Assembly (NCBI RefSeq): GCF_900112475.1
Contig: NZ_FOLW01000001.1
Coordinates: forward strand, 62,001 to 126,000
Length of the DNA: 64,000 bases
DNA from: Pragia fontium DSM 5563 = ATCC 49100
GTDB taxonomy: Bacteria; Pseudomonadota; Gammaproteobacteria; Enterobacterales; Enterobacteriaceae
Reading direction: 5' to 3'
Both the position numbers and the translations under genes were made by a program. The notes below the pieces were generated by a model. It saw nothing but the letters and a program-made list of their open reading frames with translations. It did no database searches and was not told the DNA's origin. Shown here piece by piece: positions 1 through 8,258 of this stretch (position 1 is its first letter; each line of letters begins with the position of its first letter).

Positions 1-1165
1 GCAGATTTTCTTCGTTATATAGCCCAGTGACGTTAATTTTGATCCAGGCTAGCTTCTGGTTAGGCCGTGAAAAACAAATTTGCTGACCATCGCCATTCTC
101 ATCTTTCACCAGCACGGCATGGGCACCATAAGTTTCAATACCTGCGGGTTTATGGCGCCATAACGCATCAGCAACACTTTGGTTATCGCCCCCCACCACC
201 AGCGCTTCAAAAGCATGAGGTGGAATACCATCTTCAGAAATGGAACCGGTTCTATTTTCAAAAATATGAACTTCACTCACTCCGGTGACTTCCTGAATTA
301 ATCTGGCCCTAATTGCTTTTACCGTCGCAGAACCGGTAGCCTGGCGAGATTGTTCAAAGCGAATTCTCAGTTGTTCATCGCTTTCCCTCTCTCTGCCAAC
401 CACACCTTCCGTTAAGTTATAGACCGCATCCCAGCCACTGCGTGGTGTAACAATTTCCGTTAATGCCCCCAAGGGAAGAACATGACGTCCTTCCTGCATC
501 GCCATAAATCTGGCTGGAGAACCAATACGCCCTAGCTTGAGGTGTTCACCGACCGACAATGCAAAAGGCGTCATACCATCAACAGAAAAAATGCGTAATG
601 CCTTATCTTTTATCTCATAGGACAGAACCTTAGGATTCAGCTGATCAGCGATTTTTTGCATAATCTGCGCGGCACTCTCCCCCTTGTCGGAAATAGTGCT
701 AAATAGAACACCATTGATATTGATGGAATATGGGGTGTTATCCCGCACATCAATTTCAACTGTCGTATCCACCGCATTCGCCCGACTAATCACCGTATCC
801 AAAATGCTTTGATAACGTTGGTAGCCATCGGTTGCCTGCGCCCCACTTTTCAATAAAGTGGATTCTTTACCATAAACCGCAGCGATAACCTCCGTAGCGG
901 AGGCGGCAAAGCGAGTAATCCCCACATAGGAAACGGCACCATCAAGGGACACGCCCTCAGCGCTAAAAGGATACATCGCATGATAGGTATCCTGAGCCTG
1001 TTCATAGATATTGGCCAATGCCTCGGCCCAAATGCCTTCCAACTGACCGATAACCGAATCAGGCTGGGTATTAATTGGCCCAAAACGGTTAATCAACAGT
1101 CGGTCATACTCTTTTTTAAGTTCGGCTAACCGTTTGATTGTGTAGCCATCTTTAGTTAAAGCCAT
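1..1165 (-). CDS. Baseplate J-like protein, 3' part beyond window
   Basis: This reading frame is open from an ATG at 1165 to the window edge with no stop, so the C-terminus lies outside. About 388 residues are visible. The N-terminus (MALTKDGYTIKRLAELK) and the central region with GAVSYVGITRFAASATEV and VGREREESDEQLRIRFEQS fit the baseplate J family (Mu gp47/P2 gpJ, T4 gp6), which forms the baseplate wedge of contractile tails. Its start overlaps the stop of the upstream gp25-like gene (TAATG), so the two are translationally coupled. Tail fibre genes would be expected further left, outside the window. Confidence 0.88.
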   Translation of the reverse strand, partial: MALTKDGYTIKRLAELKKEYDRLLINRFGPINTQPDSVIGQLEGIWAEALANIYEQAQDTYHAMYPFSAEGVSLDGAVSYVGITRFAASATEVIAAVYGKESTLLKSGAQATDGYQRYQSILDTVISRANAVDTTVEIDVRDNTPYSININGVLFSTISDKGESAAQIMQKIADQLNPKVLSYEIKDKALRIFSVDGMTPFALSVGEHLKLGRIGSPARFMAMQEGRHVLPLGALTEIVTPRSGWDAVYNLTEGVVGRERESDEQLRIRFEQSRQATGSATVKAIRARLIQEVTGVSEVHIFENRTGSISEDGIPPHAFEALVVGGDNQSVADALWRHKPAGIETYGAHAVLVKDENGDGQQICFSRPNQKLAWIKINVTGLYNEENL

Positions 1166-1518
1166 TATTGATTACCTTTATATTTGACTAAGCCATAAGG
1201 GGTTTTAACAGCAAACTGCACGCTTAACTGCCGCGTTTGCCGATCAAAATCATAGTTAAATTGCTCAATCTCCAGCACACCGTCGACTTCATTAATGCTG
1301 TTTTTTAACGCAGCCAGTGCACCATTCAAGGTAATTTGTTTACCCAGAATTTGTTGCAGATAAGGCGTACCAAATTGAGTATTGAGAAACCACTCTCCCT
1401 TCCATAGCTTCAGCTTGATCTGTAGCTGCTGATGAACGCGTTCTGCACCATCAATCCACAGCAAATCATTACGCTGCAGATCGAGATCTCCCGTTGCATC
1501 GAGTTTTAAATCAATCAT
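1165..1518 (-). CDS. Baseplate wedge protein, gpW/gp25-like (Mu gp46 type)
   Basis: The protein has 117 residues. It begins MIDLKLDATGDLDL and carries the pattern (QLQIKLKLWKGEWFLN, then an ALKNSINEVDGV segment) of the small baseplate proteins that sit between spike and baseplate J in Mu/P2-like tails. The family links the tail hub to the wedge ring. The start overlaps the spike stop by 4 bases, and its stop overlaps the J start, so this is a tightly coupled late operon. Family assignment is from pattern and position, not from a search. Confidence 0.7.
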   Translation of the reverse strand: MIDLKLDATGDLDLQRNDLLWIDGAERVHQQLQIKLKLWKGEWFLNTQFGTPYLQQILGKQITLNGALAALKNSINEVDGVLEIEQFNYDFDRQTRQLSVQFAVKTPYGLVKYKGNQ

Positions 1519-2180
1519 TTTGCGGGTCCTGTCGAAGGCCCATCGTGTTCCTGATGGGTATGTTGAGTTAATGAGATCCCGCTTCCCTGAACGTCACCGG
1601 TTGCTTTTACCGTGCCGTTGATAGTTGCCCCACCTTTTCCTGACATGCCCGACTGATAGCTAAGCTGCCCTTCGGTGGTTAATAACCCTTTATTCAGAGT
1701 TTCTGGCGTGGTGATCTCAACGCCGGCAGGGGCATTGATCAGCAGCTTGCCCTCTTCGGTCAGGGCGATATACGCCTCACCAAAATAGAGCTGCATCTGA
1801 TCGTTCTCCGCTGCGCGATCTTTCGCTGCGCCAAAACCGCCTACAATGCAGTAAGCATCCGTCAGGGAGAATCGACGTTCATCATCACTGTCATCCGCCG
1901 CTTGCTGACAAAACACCAGCAGGCACTTATCTCCCGACCGAACCGGGCCCTTTACCCCTGCTACATCGCCAGCAAACCGTGGCCACATCACCGGCACGTT
2001 AGGTATCACCGGATAATCCAGTGAAGTCCCATCAACAAAACGCTGTTTAGGAATAGGTTTAACGCTGGCAATACCGGCATCGTAGCTTTCAATAATGCCA
2101 TCCACCGCCGTATTGATCTGACTGGTCTCCGACTGAATCAGGGTTTGCAGTGCCTGCATCAGATTATTATTTTCCGCCAC
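1515..2180 (-). CDS. Tail spike, Gp138-like membrane-puncturing protein
   Basis: The frame is open back to 2246, but the best start is a GTG at 2180, five bases after a perfect AAGGAGG, giving about 221 residues (MAENNNLMQALQTL...). The middle (VIPNVPVMWPRFAG, then GPVRSGDKCLLVF) resembles the OB-fold of the Gp138/gpV spike family. The C-terminal part is rich in G and T with short beta repeats, as expected for a trimeric needle, and ends in a histidine-containing stretch (LTQHTHQEHDGP), a common metal-binding tip signature. It overlaps the hub gene by 14 bases. Spikes pierce the target outer membrane on contraction. Confidence 0.75.
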   Translation of the reverse strand: MAENNNLMQALQTLIQSETSQINTAVDGIIESYDAGIASVKPIPKQRFVDGTSLDYPVIPNVPVMWPRFAGDVAGVKGPVRSGDKCLLVFCQQAADDSDDERRFSLTDAYCIVGGFGAAKDRAAENDQMQLYFGEAYIALTEEGKLLINAPAGVEITTPETLNKGLLTTEGQLSYQSGMSGKGGATINGTVKATGDVQGSGISLTQHTHQEHDGPSTGPAK

Positions 2181-3132
2181 GCTTGCCTCCTTGAGGAATC
2201 GCCTTGAGTTCACACTCGGTAATCCACTCACCTTCGAAAGTATCACCGCTGTGAGTTACGACTTCGGCACGGAAGAATGCTCGAGGGCGCTCGCTACGTT
2301 CCTTATCAGCACTCGGATCGAGTAGCAACATGTCGCTTTCCAGACCGACATAGCAGCCCGGATACAGACGTGGTTGCAATAAACACTTCACGTTATATCC
2401 CTCGATCTGATACTGGCTCTTATCGCCAAGACTTTCAGAAAGAACTAACTTTGAAGGTGGAGACGATTCTCCCTGAGACTTATTTCTGGTCGAATCGATA
2501 ATTCTGGTTGGTAGTCCAATTAATCCGTTATCTGGGGTTAAAACAACCAATTCATCCGTGATCGGATTATCTTTACTCAAGATTTGAATTTCGTTGTTTT
2601 GTATTGACCAGGTTAAACCAAGATATTGGCACACATCCTTCATCGCGACTTCAGCCTTACCACAGAAGGCAAATCCACGACGATAAGGTTTATCCATTAT
2701 CTTTTCTGGCATGGGTTTTACCGGTAGGCCAAATGCTTTGGATATATCGGCCAGGATATCCAAGGCCGATGTATTTGGCGCATAACTCAGTGACAGCTTG
2801 GTTTGTCTCAAAGGTAATGCGCCATCGCGAACGGTAAGCTCAGTCAGCGTGTCATTACCTTCGCGAGTCGTCCACGCACTGACAACGGTTCCGGTAAAGA
2901 TTGTTACAGCTCCAATATCATCTTCATAACCGGCCTTTAAGATGACATTATTATTTACACGTTCTACCAAACTACGCGTTTGGTTATTCATATTGTAAAT
3001 TTTAAGCGCTAGTTTATTAGTGGTTTTGTCATTATCTTTTGAAATTTCAAAAGAAAAACGCAGATCGTTAATAATAACCGCTTTACCATTAGCTTCACCC
3101 ACCACTAATTCTGCGACACGATTAAATAACAT
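2167..3132 (-). CDS. Baseplate hub protein (late control D/gp27-like)
   Basis: The protein has 321 residues. The N-terminal half has the beta-rich hub pattern (SFEISKDNDKTTNKLALKIYN, FTGTVVSAWTTREGNDTLTE). The region around LSYAPNTSALDILADISKAFGL followed by CQYLGLTWSIQNNEIQIL is typical of phage D-type hub proteins, which form the pseudo-hexameric tube end that carries the spike. The gene lies directly upstream of the spike gene, the usual order. The upstream spacer (3133-3178) is short and AT-rich. The exact subfamily cannot be set without a profile search. Confidence 0.72.
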   Translation of the reverse strand: MLFNRVAELVVGEANGKAVIINDLRFSFEISKDNDKTTNKLALKIYNMNNQTRSLVERVNNNVILKAGYEDDIGAVTIFTGTVVSAWTTREGNDTLTELTVRDGALPLRQTKLSLSYAPNTSALDILADISKAFGLPVKPMPEKIMDKPYRRGFAFCGKAEVAMKDVCQYLGLTWSIQNNEIQILSKDNPITDELVVLTPDNGLIGLPTRIIDSTRNKSQGESSPPSKLVLSESLGDKSQYQIEGYNVKCLLQPRLYPGCYVGLESDMLLLDPSADKERSERPRAFFRAEVVTHSGDTFEGEWITECELKAIPQGGKRGGK

Positions 3133-3178
3133 ATCGCTCCCTTTTATTTAAATAAGGAAAAAAGTGTTTATCAGCAAA

Positions 3179-3499
3179 TTAATATTTTGTGCGATAAAGC
3201 AATAAATGGTCATTGCCTAGCGAGTAAAAATCAGGACGTTCTTTCCCGCTATAATTATCCATAAAAATGAAATCGCCTTCTGGTGAAGATAATTGATACC
3301 GCTTAAGAAGAAAGGTATCTTTAACCATCTTAATCCCATCAATAATAGACTCGCCATTACGTTCGCTTAATGAAAAATACCAATATTGCCCGTATTCATT
3401 CCATGTTACTCTTAGTGTTAACGGTTTTTTATCCAGAGTAATATCCATTTGTTGATCGGCAATACCCGCATCCAGCGGTATTTTTAATACAGTTGCCAT
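3179..3499 (-). CDS. Phage baseplate plug-family protein
   Basis: A small protein of 106 residues, beginning MATVLKIPLDAGIADQQMDITLDKKPLTLR with a following W-N-E-Y-G-Q-Y-W-Y-F pattern and ending in a DHLLLYRTKY strand. This beta-rich pattern is typical of the short baseplate plug proteins encoded between the Dit-like and hub genes in ZF40-type contractile tails. It probably closes the tube at the baseplate. No catalytic motif is seen. Confidence 0.62.
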   Translation of the reverse strand: MATVLKIPLDAGIADQQMDITLDKKPLTLRVTWNEYGQYWYFSLSERNGESIIDGIKMVKDTFLLKRYQLSSPEGDFIFMDNYSGKERPDFYSLGNDHLLLYRTKY

Positions 3500-3540
3500 A
3501 TAATTACCTATTAAACCTTACAATAGAAAATAGCTATTTT

Positions 3541-4209
3541 CTAAGTATTCACCTCTACCGACACATTCGTTTCAACCGTTGTCTCTTTATTTTCAATATG
3601 GGTAACTGTTTCGTCATTTGCGGTTGACGGGTGTATTGGCCCTTTATTATTTTTTGGAGACGACTTACGTGATGTCGCCGGAGAATCAGCCTGTTTAGGA
3701 TTAATTCCAGCTTCTTCTGCATCAACAATGAGCGTAGATACTCGACGAATATGGGTAAAGGTCGCAGAAAACTCAATGGAATCCCCTTCCCCTGCTTTAC
3801 GCGGAATGGATAATCGGGTTAGCACCATATCGGGGTAATTGCGGTATTTGGTATACACCATCACCGGTTGGCGATTTTCTAACAGCATCCTTAATTGATC
3901 GAACGCTTTTTGTATATTCGATTCTTTATTGAATAAATCAGACAGCGTTTCCAGAAAACGGCCACGCCAGCGTTCAATAGAAGAATTGCTGATGATCCCC
4001 GAGATTTCAAGCGAGTCCGGTTTTAGCTGTACATGGTCTGTAATAACCGCCCCAGTTTCCACTGGATTGGTTGTCACATCCGCCGTCCATGTATGGCTTT
4101 CACTGGTAACGACATCAAACTCCATGTTTGAATAGGCATTTTGAAACCGCACAACACCAGATGACTTATCATTTAAAAGTTTTGTTAATATCCCCCAAAC
4201 ACTACTCAT
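3541..4209 (-). CDS. Dit-like baseplate/distal tail protein
   Basis: The protein has 222 residues. The N-terminal ~150 residues (VVRFQNAYSNMEFDVVTSESHTWTADVTTNPVE region, then ITDHVQLKPDSLEISGIIS) look like the N-terminal domain of Dit-like tail proteins. The last ~60 residues are low-complexity, rich in S, T, K and N, and probably disordered. It starts exactly where the tape measure gene stops (shared base 4209), indicating coupling. In tails of this type the protein joins the tube end to the baseplate. Confidence 0.66.
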   Translation of the reverse strand: MSSVWGILTKLLNDKSSGVVRFQNAYSNMEFDVVTSESHTWTADVTTNPVETGAVITDHVQLKPDSLEISGIISNSSIERWRGRFLETLSDLFNKESNIQKAFDQLRMLLENRQPVMVYTKYRNYPDMVLTRLSIPRKAGEGDSIEFSATFTHIRRVSTLIVDAEEAGINPKQADSPATSRKSSPKNNKGPIHPSTANDETVTHIENKETTVETNVSVEVNT

Positions 4210-5993
4210 TACATACCCCCATTAATCGTTGCAGTTAACTGTTTTTCGCCTTGCTTAGTGCCATCCAAAGCGGCCTGACGAATATCATTAATCTGCTGTT
4301 CAGGAGTTCCCGGTAATATATTGATTTGAAACTGAGGATTACTGTTAATCATGTAATTCATTGCATTAGCAGCACTGGCTGCCGCAGCCATTCCTGGGGT
4401 AACGGTTTGTGGATAAACATCAGAGTTATCCTTACCTGGGCCTTCTCCACTCCCTGGTGTTCCTTCATTCTCTTTTGATGCCTGATACTTTTTATAAGCA
4501 TGGTAGCCTAATCGAATAGCGCCCTCAGCAGCCAGACTTGCCCAACCAATCGGTGTCGCCATCCGACCAACGCGTAAACCGACAGAAGCCACCCTACCCA
4601 ACGTTCGGAGTACCTTCGGATTACTCAGCAGGCTTTTTCCTGCAGTAAACGTTGTTTTCATGGCTGACTTAATGCCACCAGGAACTTTACTCATCAGGCT
4701 TTTGCCAATGTTTAGCATTGGGCCAGCCATCTTAGTAAATAAGCTCCCACCTCTCTTAAGAATATCGCTACCTAAGCCAGAAGCTCTTCCAGCCAATGAT
4801 TTAGCTGTGTTTTTACCTTTTGAGAGTAAATCTTTTCCTTTGGAAACCGCAGGTTTGAGAAAATTGCCCAATCGTCCAAATAACTGCTTTCCAACGTTAG
4901 CAACTGACTTAACTCTGTTTTTCCCTGAAGAGAGTAAATCTTTTCCTTTTGAAACCGCAGGCTTAATAAAATTGCCTAACCGGCTAAATAACTGTTTTCC
5001 AACGTTACCAACTGACTTAACTCTGTTTTTCCCTGAAGAGAGTAAGTCTTTTCCTTTTGAAACTGCGGGCTTAATAAAATTGCTTAACCGGCCAAATAGC
5101 TGTTTTCCAACGTTGGCAACTGATTTAACCCTATTTTTCCCTGAAGAAAGTAAATTCCTCGCCTTCTCCTTGCCTGAAGAAAGCAAATTTTTTGCCTTTT
5201 CTCGCCCAGAAGTAAACAGGTTTTTAGCTTTATCCTTCCCGGCTAAAAAAAGCGTTTTTACCTTATTACCACCAGAGGAAAGAAAATTCTTGGCTTTAGT
5301 GTATCCGCCTCTAATACCAGAGCCGACCTTACTCTTAACACTGCTCGCAATCTGTTTGACACCAGAAAAAAGACGCTTGGCTTGTCGAGTAATAGATCCG
5401 GCAGCTGACTTAAGAGCCTTACCAACAGCGCTACCAACCCCCTTGGCAAAAGAACCTATTCGAGAAAATACCTTTGAAAATGCTCCCCCCATTAACCTGA
5501 AGATTCTCTTCAGTTTACGAAACCCGCCTAATATATCGAGTATAGTGAGAAGGTCGGCAGCCAATTCAGTAAAAAACTTGATGGTGTCCCAGATATCTTT
5601 TTTATCACCACCACGCTCTCCATCATTTGGGCAAGAAGATTTCTCATTAGATTGAGAGGGCGCAACGTTTATCTTAATTGAAATATCATTTTTTATTCGT
5701 TCAGTAATATTCGAAATAAAAAAGAATTTTTTTACCGCTTGATTGATACTGGGAGCATTACGCGTTAATACCGCTGACGATACTTTACTTAATCCACTCA
5801 ATAGATTGTTAACATTATTAGATATATGCCTAATATTTTTTTCAGCAATACTCTGATTAATATTAACCTGTACCCCTATTTTTTTAACCGTGTCTTCTAT
5901 TTTTTCATTAACTTTATTAAGTGGTGGTAACGATGCTCTTAATCCATCTAATGAATTGGCTACTTGCATAGCCCCAATATTCTGATTACTCAT
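4209..5993 (-). CDS. Tail tape measure protein with internal tandem repeats
   Basis: The protein has 594 residues. A polar N-terminus is followed by a hydrophobic stretch near residues 130-165 and a long lysine- and serine-rich helical middle built of repeats: 11-residue units (AKNLLSSGKEK type), then three 36-residue units (LLSSGKNRVKSVANVGKQLF and so on). A glycine- and alanine-rich C-terminal part (ATPIGWASLAAEGAIRLGYH) could span a membrane. Tape measure proteins set tail length; at about 1.5 angstrom per residue this would give a tail near 90 nm. The ATG overlaps the stop of the frameshifted chaperone reading frame by 4 bases, the classic chaperone-tape measure junction. Confidence 0.85.
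   Translation of the reverse strand: MSNQNIGAMQVANSLDGLRASLPPLNKVNEKIEDTVKKIGVQVNINQSIAEKNIRHISNNVNNLLSGLSKVSSAVLTRNAPSINQAVKKFFFISNITERIKNDISIKINVAPSQSNEKSSCPNDGERGGDKKDIWDTIKFFTELAADLLTILDILGGFRKLKRIFRLMGGAFSKVFSRIGSFAKGVGSAVGKALKSAAGSITRQAKRLFSGVKQIASSVKSKVGSGIRGGYTKAKNFLSSGGNKVKTLFLAGKDKAKNLFTSGREKAKNLLSSGKEKARNLLSSGKNRVKSVANVGKQLFGRLSNFIKPAVSKGKDLLSSGKNRVKSVGNVGKQLFSRLGNFIKPAVSKGKDLLSSGKNRVKSVANVGKQLFGRLGNFLKPAVSKGKDLLSKGKNTAKSLAGRASGLGSDILKRGGSLFTKMAGPMLNIGKSLMSKVPGGIKSAMKTTFTAGKSLLSNPKVLRTLGRVASVGLRVGRMATPIGWASLAAEGAIRLGYHAYKKYQASKENEGTPGSGEGPGKDNSDVYPQTVTPGMAAAASAANAMNYMINSNPQFQINILPGTPEQQINDIRQAALDGTKQGEKQLTATINGGM
4824..5150 (-). repeat. Three tandem 108-bp repeats inside the tape measure gene
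   Basis: The codons for the SSGK motif recur at exact 108-bp steps (plus-strand positions 5136, 5028 and 4920), each unit encoding 36 residues with only a few substitutions (VANV/VGNV, FGRL/FSRL, FIKP/FLKP). A fourth, decayed start of the unit is visible near 4812. Whole-codon length keeps the frame, so gain or loss of units would change tail length in steps. Confidence 0.9.
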
Positions 5994-6280
5994 GTTTGGT
6001 TCTCCAACTGCGCTTGTAACTGCATCGTTTCGCGCATATCCAACAGTGCATTGAGCTTTAATAAATCATCAGTATCGACTTCACCTTGTTTCACTTCTTG
6101 TAAAGTCACCAGGCGCGCCATAATTGGGCGCCAAATCCAAAGCTCCTGTTGTAGATCTTCTCTCAACGTTCCTGCACTATCGCTGGCTACTCGCTGGCCG
6201 CTTGCTCTATATCTTGATAACCAAAGTGGGTACTGGCGCGCTCGATAAAAGGGGCAAAATTCATCTTTAACACCTCCCAA
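5990..6280 (-). CDS. Downstream frame of tail assembly chaperone (made by -1 frameshift)
   Basis: This frame (up to 96 codons) lies in the -1 frame relative to the chaperone gene and overlaps it by 94 bases. It has no good start: its apparent first codon is a TTG inside the upstream gene. The overlap holds the slippery heptamer C CCT TTT (minus strand, 6253 to 6247) in register with the upstream frame, so a -1 slip would join ...KMNFAPF to YRARQYPLW.... The resulting fusion (about 205 residues) matches the G/GT arrangement in long-tailed phages. It stops inside the tape measure ATG. Confidence 0.75.
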   Translation of the reverse strand: MGGVKDEFCPFYRARQYPLWLSRYRASGQRVASDSAGTLREDLQQELWIWRPIMARLVTLQEVKQGEVDTDDLLKLNALLDMRETMQLQAQLENQT

Positions 6281-6603
6281 ACCAGAAGATAAAAATCGAG
6301 CAATGTATCAACGTTAAAGCACATATTCATATCAGTGATAGATGCGACTTTTCTTTTATCTTCAATAGAATAAACGGCTGAAGCCGCAAGAATTGGGAAA
6401 ATCACTTTTTCATGTGCTTCTTCATCCAGCCCAGAAAAAAGCTCAAATAAATTAACATCATTCGCATTATCAGCCTGAGCAAATGCAGTTAATGCAGGTG
6501 CCGCTATATTTTTAATTTTCAATAAGAAACGACCAGCATCAAATGCATTCATCTTCTTTGCTGTATATTCTCTGTTGCCAATAATAAAAGTTTCAACTTG
6601 CAT
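6187..6603 (-). CDS. Tail assembly chaperone, upstream (G-like) frame
   Basis: The protein has 138 residues (MQVETFIIGNREYTAKKMNAFDAGRFLLK...). It is alpha-helical and acidic in the middle, and begins with a short beta motif typical of tail-tube-derived chaperones. It lies between tube and tape measure genes, where chaperones are always found. Most ribosomes should stop at 6187; a minority slip at 6247-6253 into the downstream frame. It coats the tape measure protein during tube assembly. Confidence 0.75.
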   Translation of the reverse strand: MQVETFIIGNREYTAKKMNAFDAGRFLLKIKNIAAPALTAFAQADNANDVNLFELFSGLDEEAHEKVIFPILAASAVYSIEDKRKVASITDMNMCFNVDTLLDFYLLVWEVLKMNFAPFIERASTHFGYQDIEQAASE

Positions 6604-6614
6604 ATCTATTCCTT

Positions 6615-6640
6615 ATAAAAAGGGAAGCCGAAGCTTCCCG
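6615..6640 (-). terminator. Intrinsic terminator between tube and chaperone genes
   Basis: On the minus strand a perfect 7-bp stem GGGAAGC/GCTTCCC with a TTCG tetraloop (6639 to 6622) is followed by TTTTTAT. It sits downstream of the sheath and tube genes and upstream of chaperone and tape measure, so it should lower expression of the low-copy proteins relative to the high-copy sheath and tube. Confidence 0.8.
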
Positions 6641-6716
6641 AATATGTCTGACTATTCAGCTAAAAAATAAAATTAATTTAACTTTGCGATAGTTTTTGAT
6701 TAACTAATGAATAAAA

Positions 6717-7154
6717 TTAGTTGCCGCCAACATAAATTTTTAAATCAGCACACTCAAATGCCCATAGGCGGTCGGAAACATCTTTACCAAAAGAGACATC
6801 AGGTACCGCTTTCAACCATGCGTGACCAGCGGAGCATAATGTGCGGCCATTTCCATCAGTCACACTGATCGGCAACACCGGAGAACCATCTTCATTAAAG
6901 TTGTCCACATAAAACAAATCTGAAAGTTCATCGTTAACTTTGCTGGTTTGCAATAATTTAATTTCGATCGAACCAGACTTATTCGCATTACGTACACGCG
7001 CCACACCACCATCAATACCGACTTTTGAAGTGTATAGACCTTCAGCACGTTTTACCGTAATTGCATCACCGTCACTAAAACCAGAAATAAGAACCGGGCC
7101 AACAGTAACAAAAACCTGATCGCCTTTATAAGTACCCGTTAATTCAGCAGCCAT
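6717..7154 (-). CDS. Tail tube protein
   Basis: The protein has 145 residues. It begins MAAELTGTYKGDQVFVTVGPVLISGFSDGDA, with the beta-sandwich pattern of small tube proteins of contractile tails, and ends near DVSDRLWAFECADLKIYVGGN. It is immediately downstream of the sheath gene (17-base gap), the standard pairing for the two major tail components. Tube subunits stack as hexamers inside the sheath. No unusual feature. Confidence 0.8.
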   Translation of the reverse strand: MAAELTGTYKGDQVFVTVGPVLISGFSDGDAITVKRAEGLYTSKVGIDGGVARVRNANKSGSIEIKLLQTSKVNDELSDLFYVDNFNEDGSPVLPISVTDGNGRTLCSAGHAWLKAVPDVSFGKDVSDRLWAFECADLKIYVGGN

Positions 7155-7171
7155 AATGATATTTTTCCTTA

Positions 7172-8254
7172 TTATTGTAATTCATACGACAGATTGCCGT
7201 TGATATTGGTTAAGTGAATCGCACCGGCTAAACGGGCGGAGAAGGATAAATTCAAAATACGATCGGCTTTATCCTGGAAAGAGACATCAACACTACGTGG
7301 ATAAGTCACCACAAAGCCCTTAACGTTGTTACCTTCAGCATCGATTTCATCCGGCGCAATACCTCCTACGCGCTGGCCTTCAATCAGGCAGCCGGTCAGG
7401 TTATTCACGATCAGAGCAATACCACCGTCGGTATAAGGAACTTTATTACGATTGATCATCATCGTACTCAGGCTGGTCTGAATAGCATCAGCTAACCAGT
7501 CGCGGAAGCGGATAACGTCAACCCATTCACCGCTAACTACTTTGCCTGGCGTGGTCAGATAAATTTGCGGAGCAAAACGTTCGAAGGTATTCCCGCCTTT
7601 CTTCAGAATGGTTTGCTGCTCAGTAGCACTCCAGTCAGAGGCTTGTACACCAGAAAGTTGTTTCAGTGCCCAGGTTTCACCACCCGGAGCAATGGTAAAG
7701 CAGCGTCCCATCCAAGCCATTTCCAGATACTGTTCTGCCGCATGTTTATCAACAATAACGGCGGTACGCAGGTAATTTTTCGCCGCCAGTTGAGACAGAG
7801 TATCTTCTTTGCTGCTGGCATCAGTTACCGCTGCTTCTGCGCAGGAAGTGAAGAACATTTTAGTTTGAGTTTCAGCCCACTCAGCCGCCGCCATTTGCAG
7901 TGCAGCCGTTCGTTCAGTCAAGGCAAAACCGTACCAGTTGGCATCTTCAGCCTGAATCGCCGTTAGCTGAGCAGCCAGCGTAGTAGCAACAACTTTACCT
8001 TCTGTATCAGCTTCCAGACGACCCACCTTACACATTTGCGGACGTGGAGTCTGACTAAATACCGCGCTCAGCGCTTTCAGCACATCGGCTGGCAGGCCAT
8101 CTTCTTGAGCTGCGTTATAGTCAAAATAAACGCGAACGCGCTCGGTAAACGTTGTTAGCGGAGCAATAATCATTGGCACGCCAAACACGCCGCGCGGTAC
8201 ACTGGTAGTGCTTAATGCAATATTTACGTTCACAATCTGATTCAGAGAACCCAT
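7172..8254 (-). CDS. Contractile tail sheath protein (DUF3383-like)
   Basis: The protein has 360 residues. The opening (MGSLNQIVNVNIALSTTSVPRGVFGVPMIIAP) and the later segment VDVIRFRDWLADAIQTSLSTMMINRNKVPYTDGGI match the DUF3383 sheath family of Mu- and ZF40-like contractile tails. The C-terminal domain, which makes the inter-subunit strand exchange, ends LAGAIHLTNINGNLSYELQ. The presence of a sheath shows that the tail is contractile (R-type rather than F-type). It is separated from the upstream neck-like gene by only 4 bases. Confidence 0.88.
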   Translation of the reverse strand: MGSLNQIVNVNIALSTTSVPRGVFGVPMIIAPLTTFTERVRVYFDYNAAQEDGLPADVLKALSAVFSQTPRPQMCKVGRLEADTEGKVVATTLAAQLTAIQAEDANWYGFALTERTAALQMAAAEWAETQTKMFFTSCAEAAVTDASSKEDTLSQLAAKNYLRTAVIVDKHAAEQYLEMAWMGRCFTIAPGGETWALKQLSGVQASDWSATEQQTILKKGGNTFERFAPQIYLTTPGKVVSGEWVDVIRFRDWLADAIQTSLSTMMINRNKVPYTDGGIALIVNNLTGCLIEGQRVGGIAPDEIDAEGNNVKGFVVTYPRSVDVSFQDKADRILNLSFSARLAGAIHLTNINGNLSYELQ

Positions 8255-8258
8255 TGTT

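Noticed and set aside
4660-5655. Long plus-strand open frame of 331 codons
   Set aside because: It is the mirror of the tape measure repeats; its own repeats have the same 108-bp period and there is no ribosome site.
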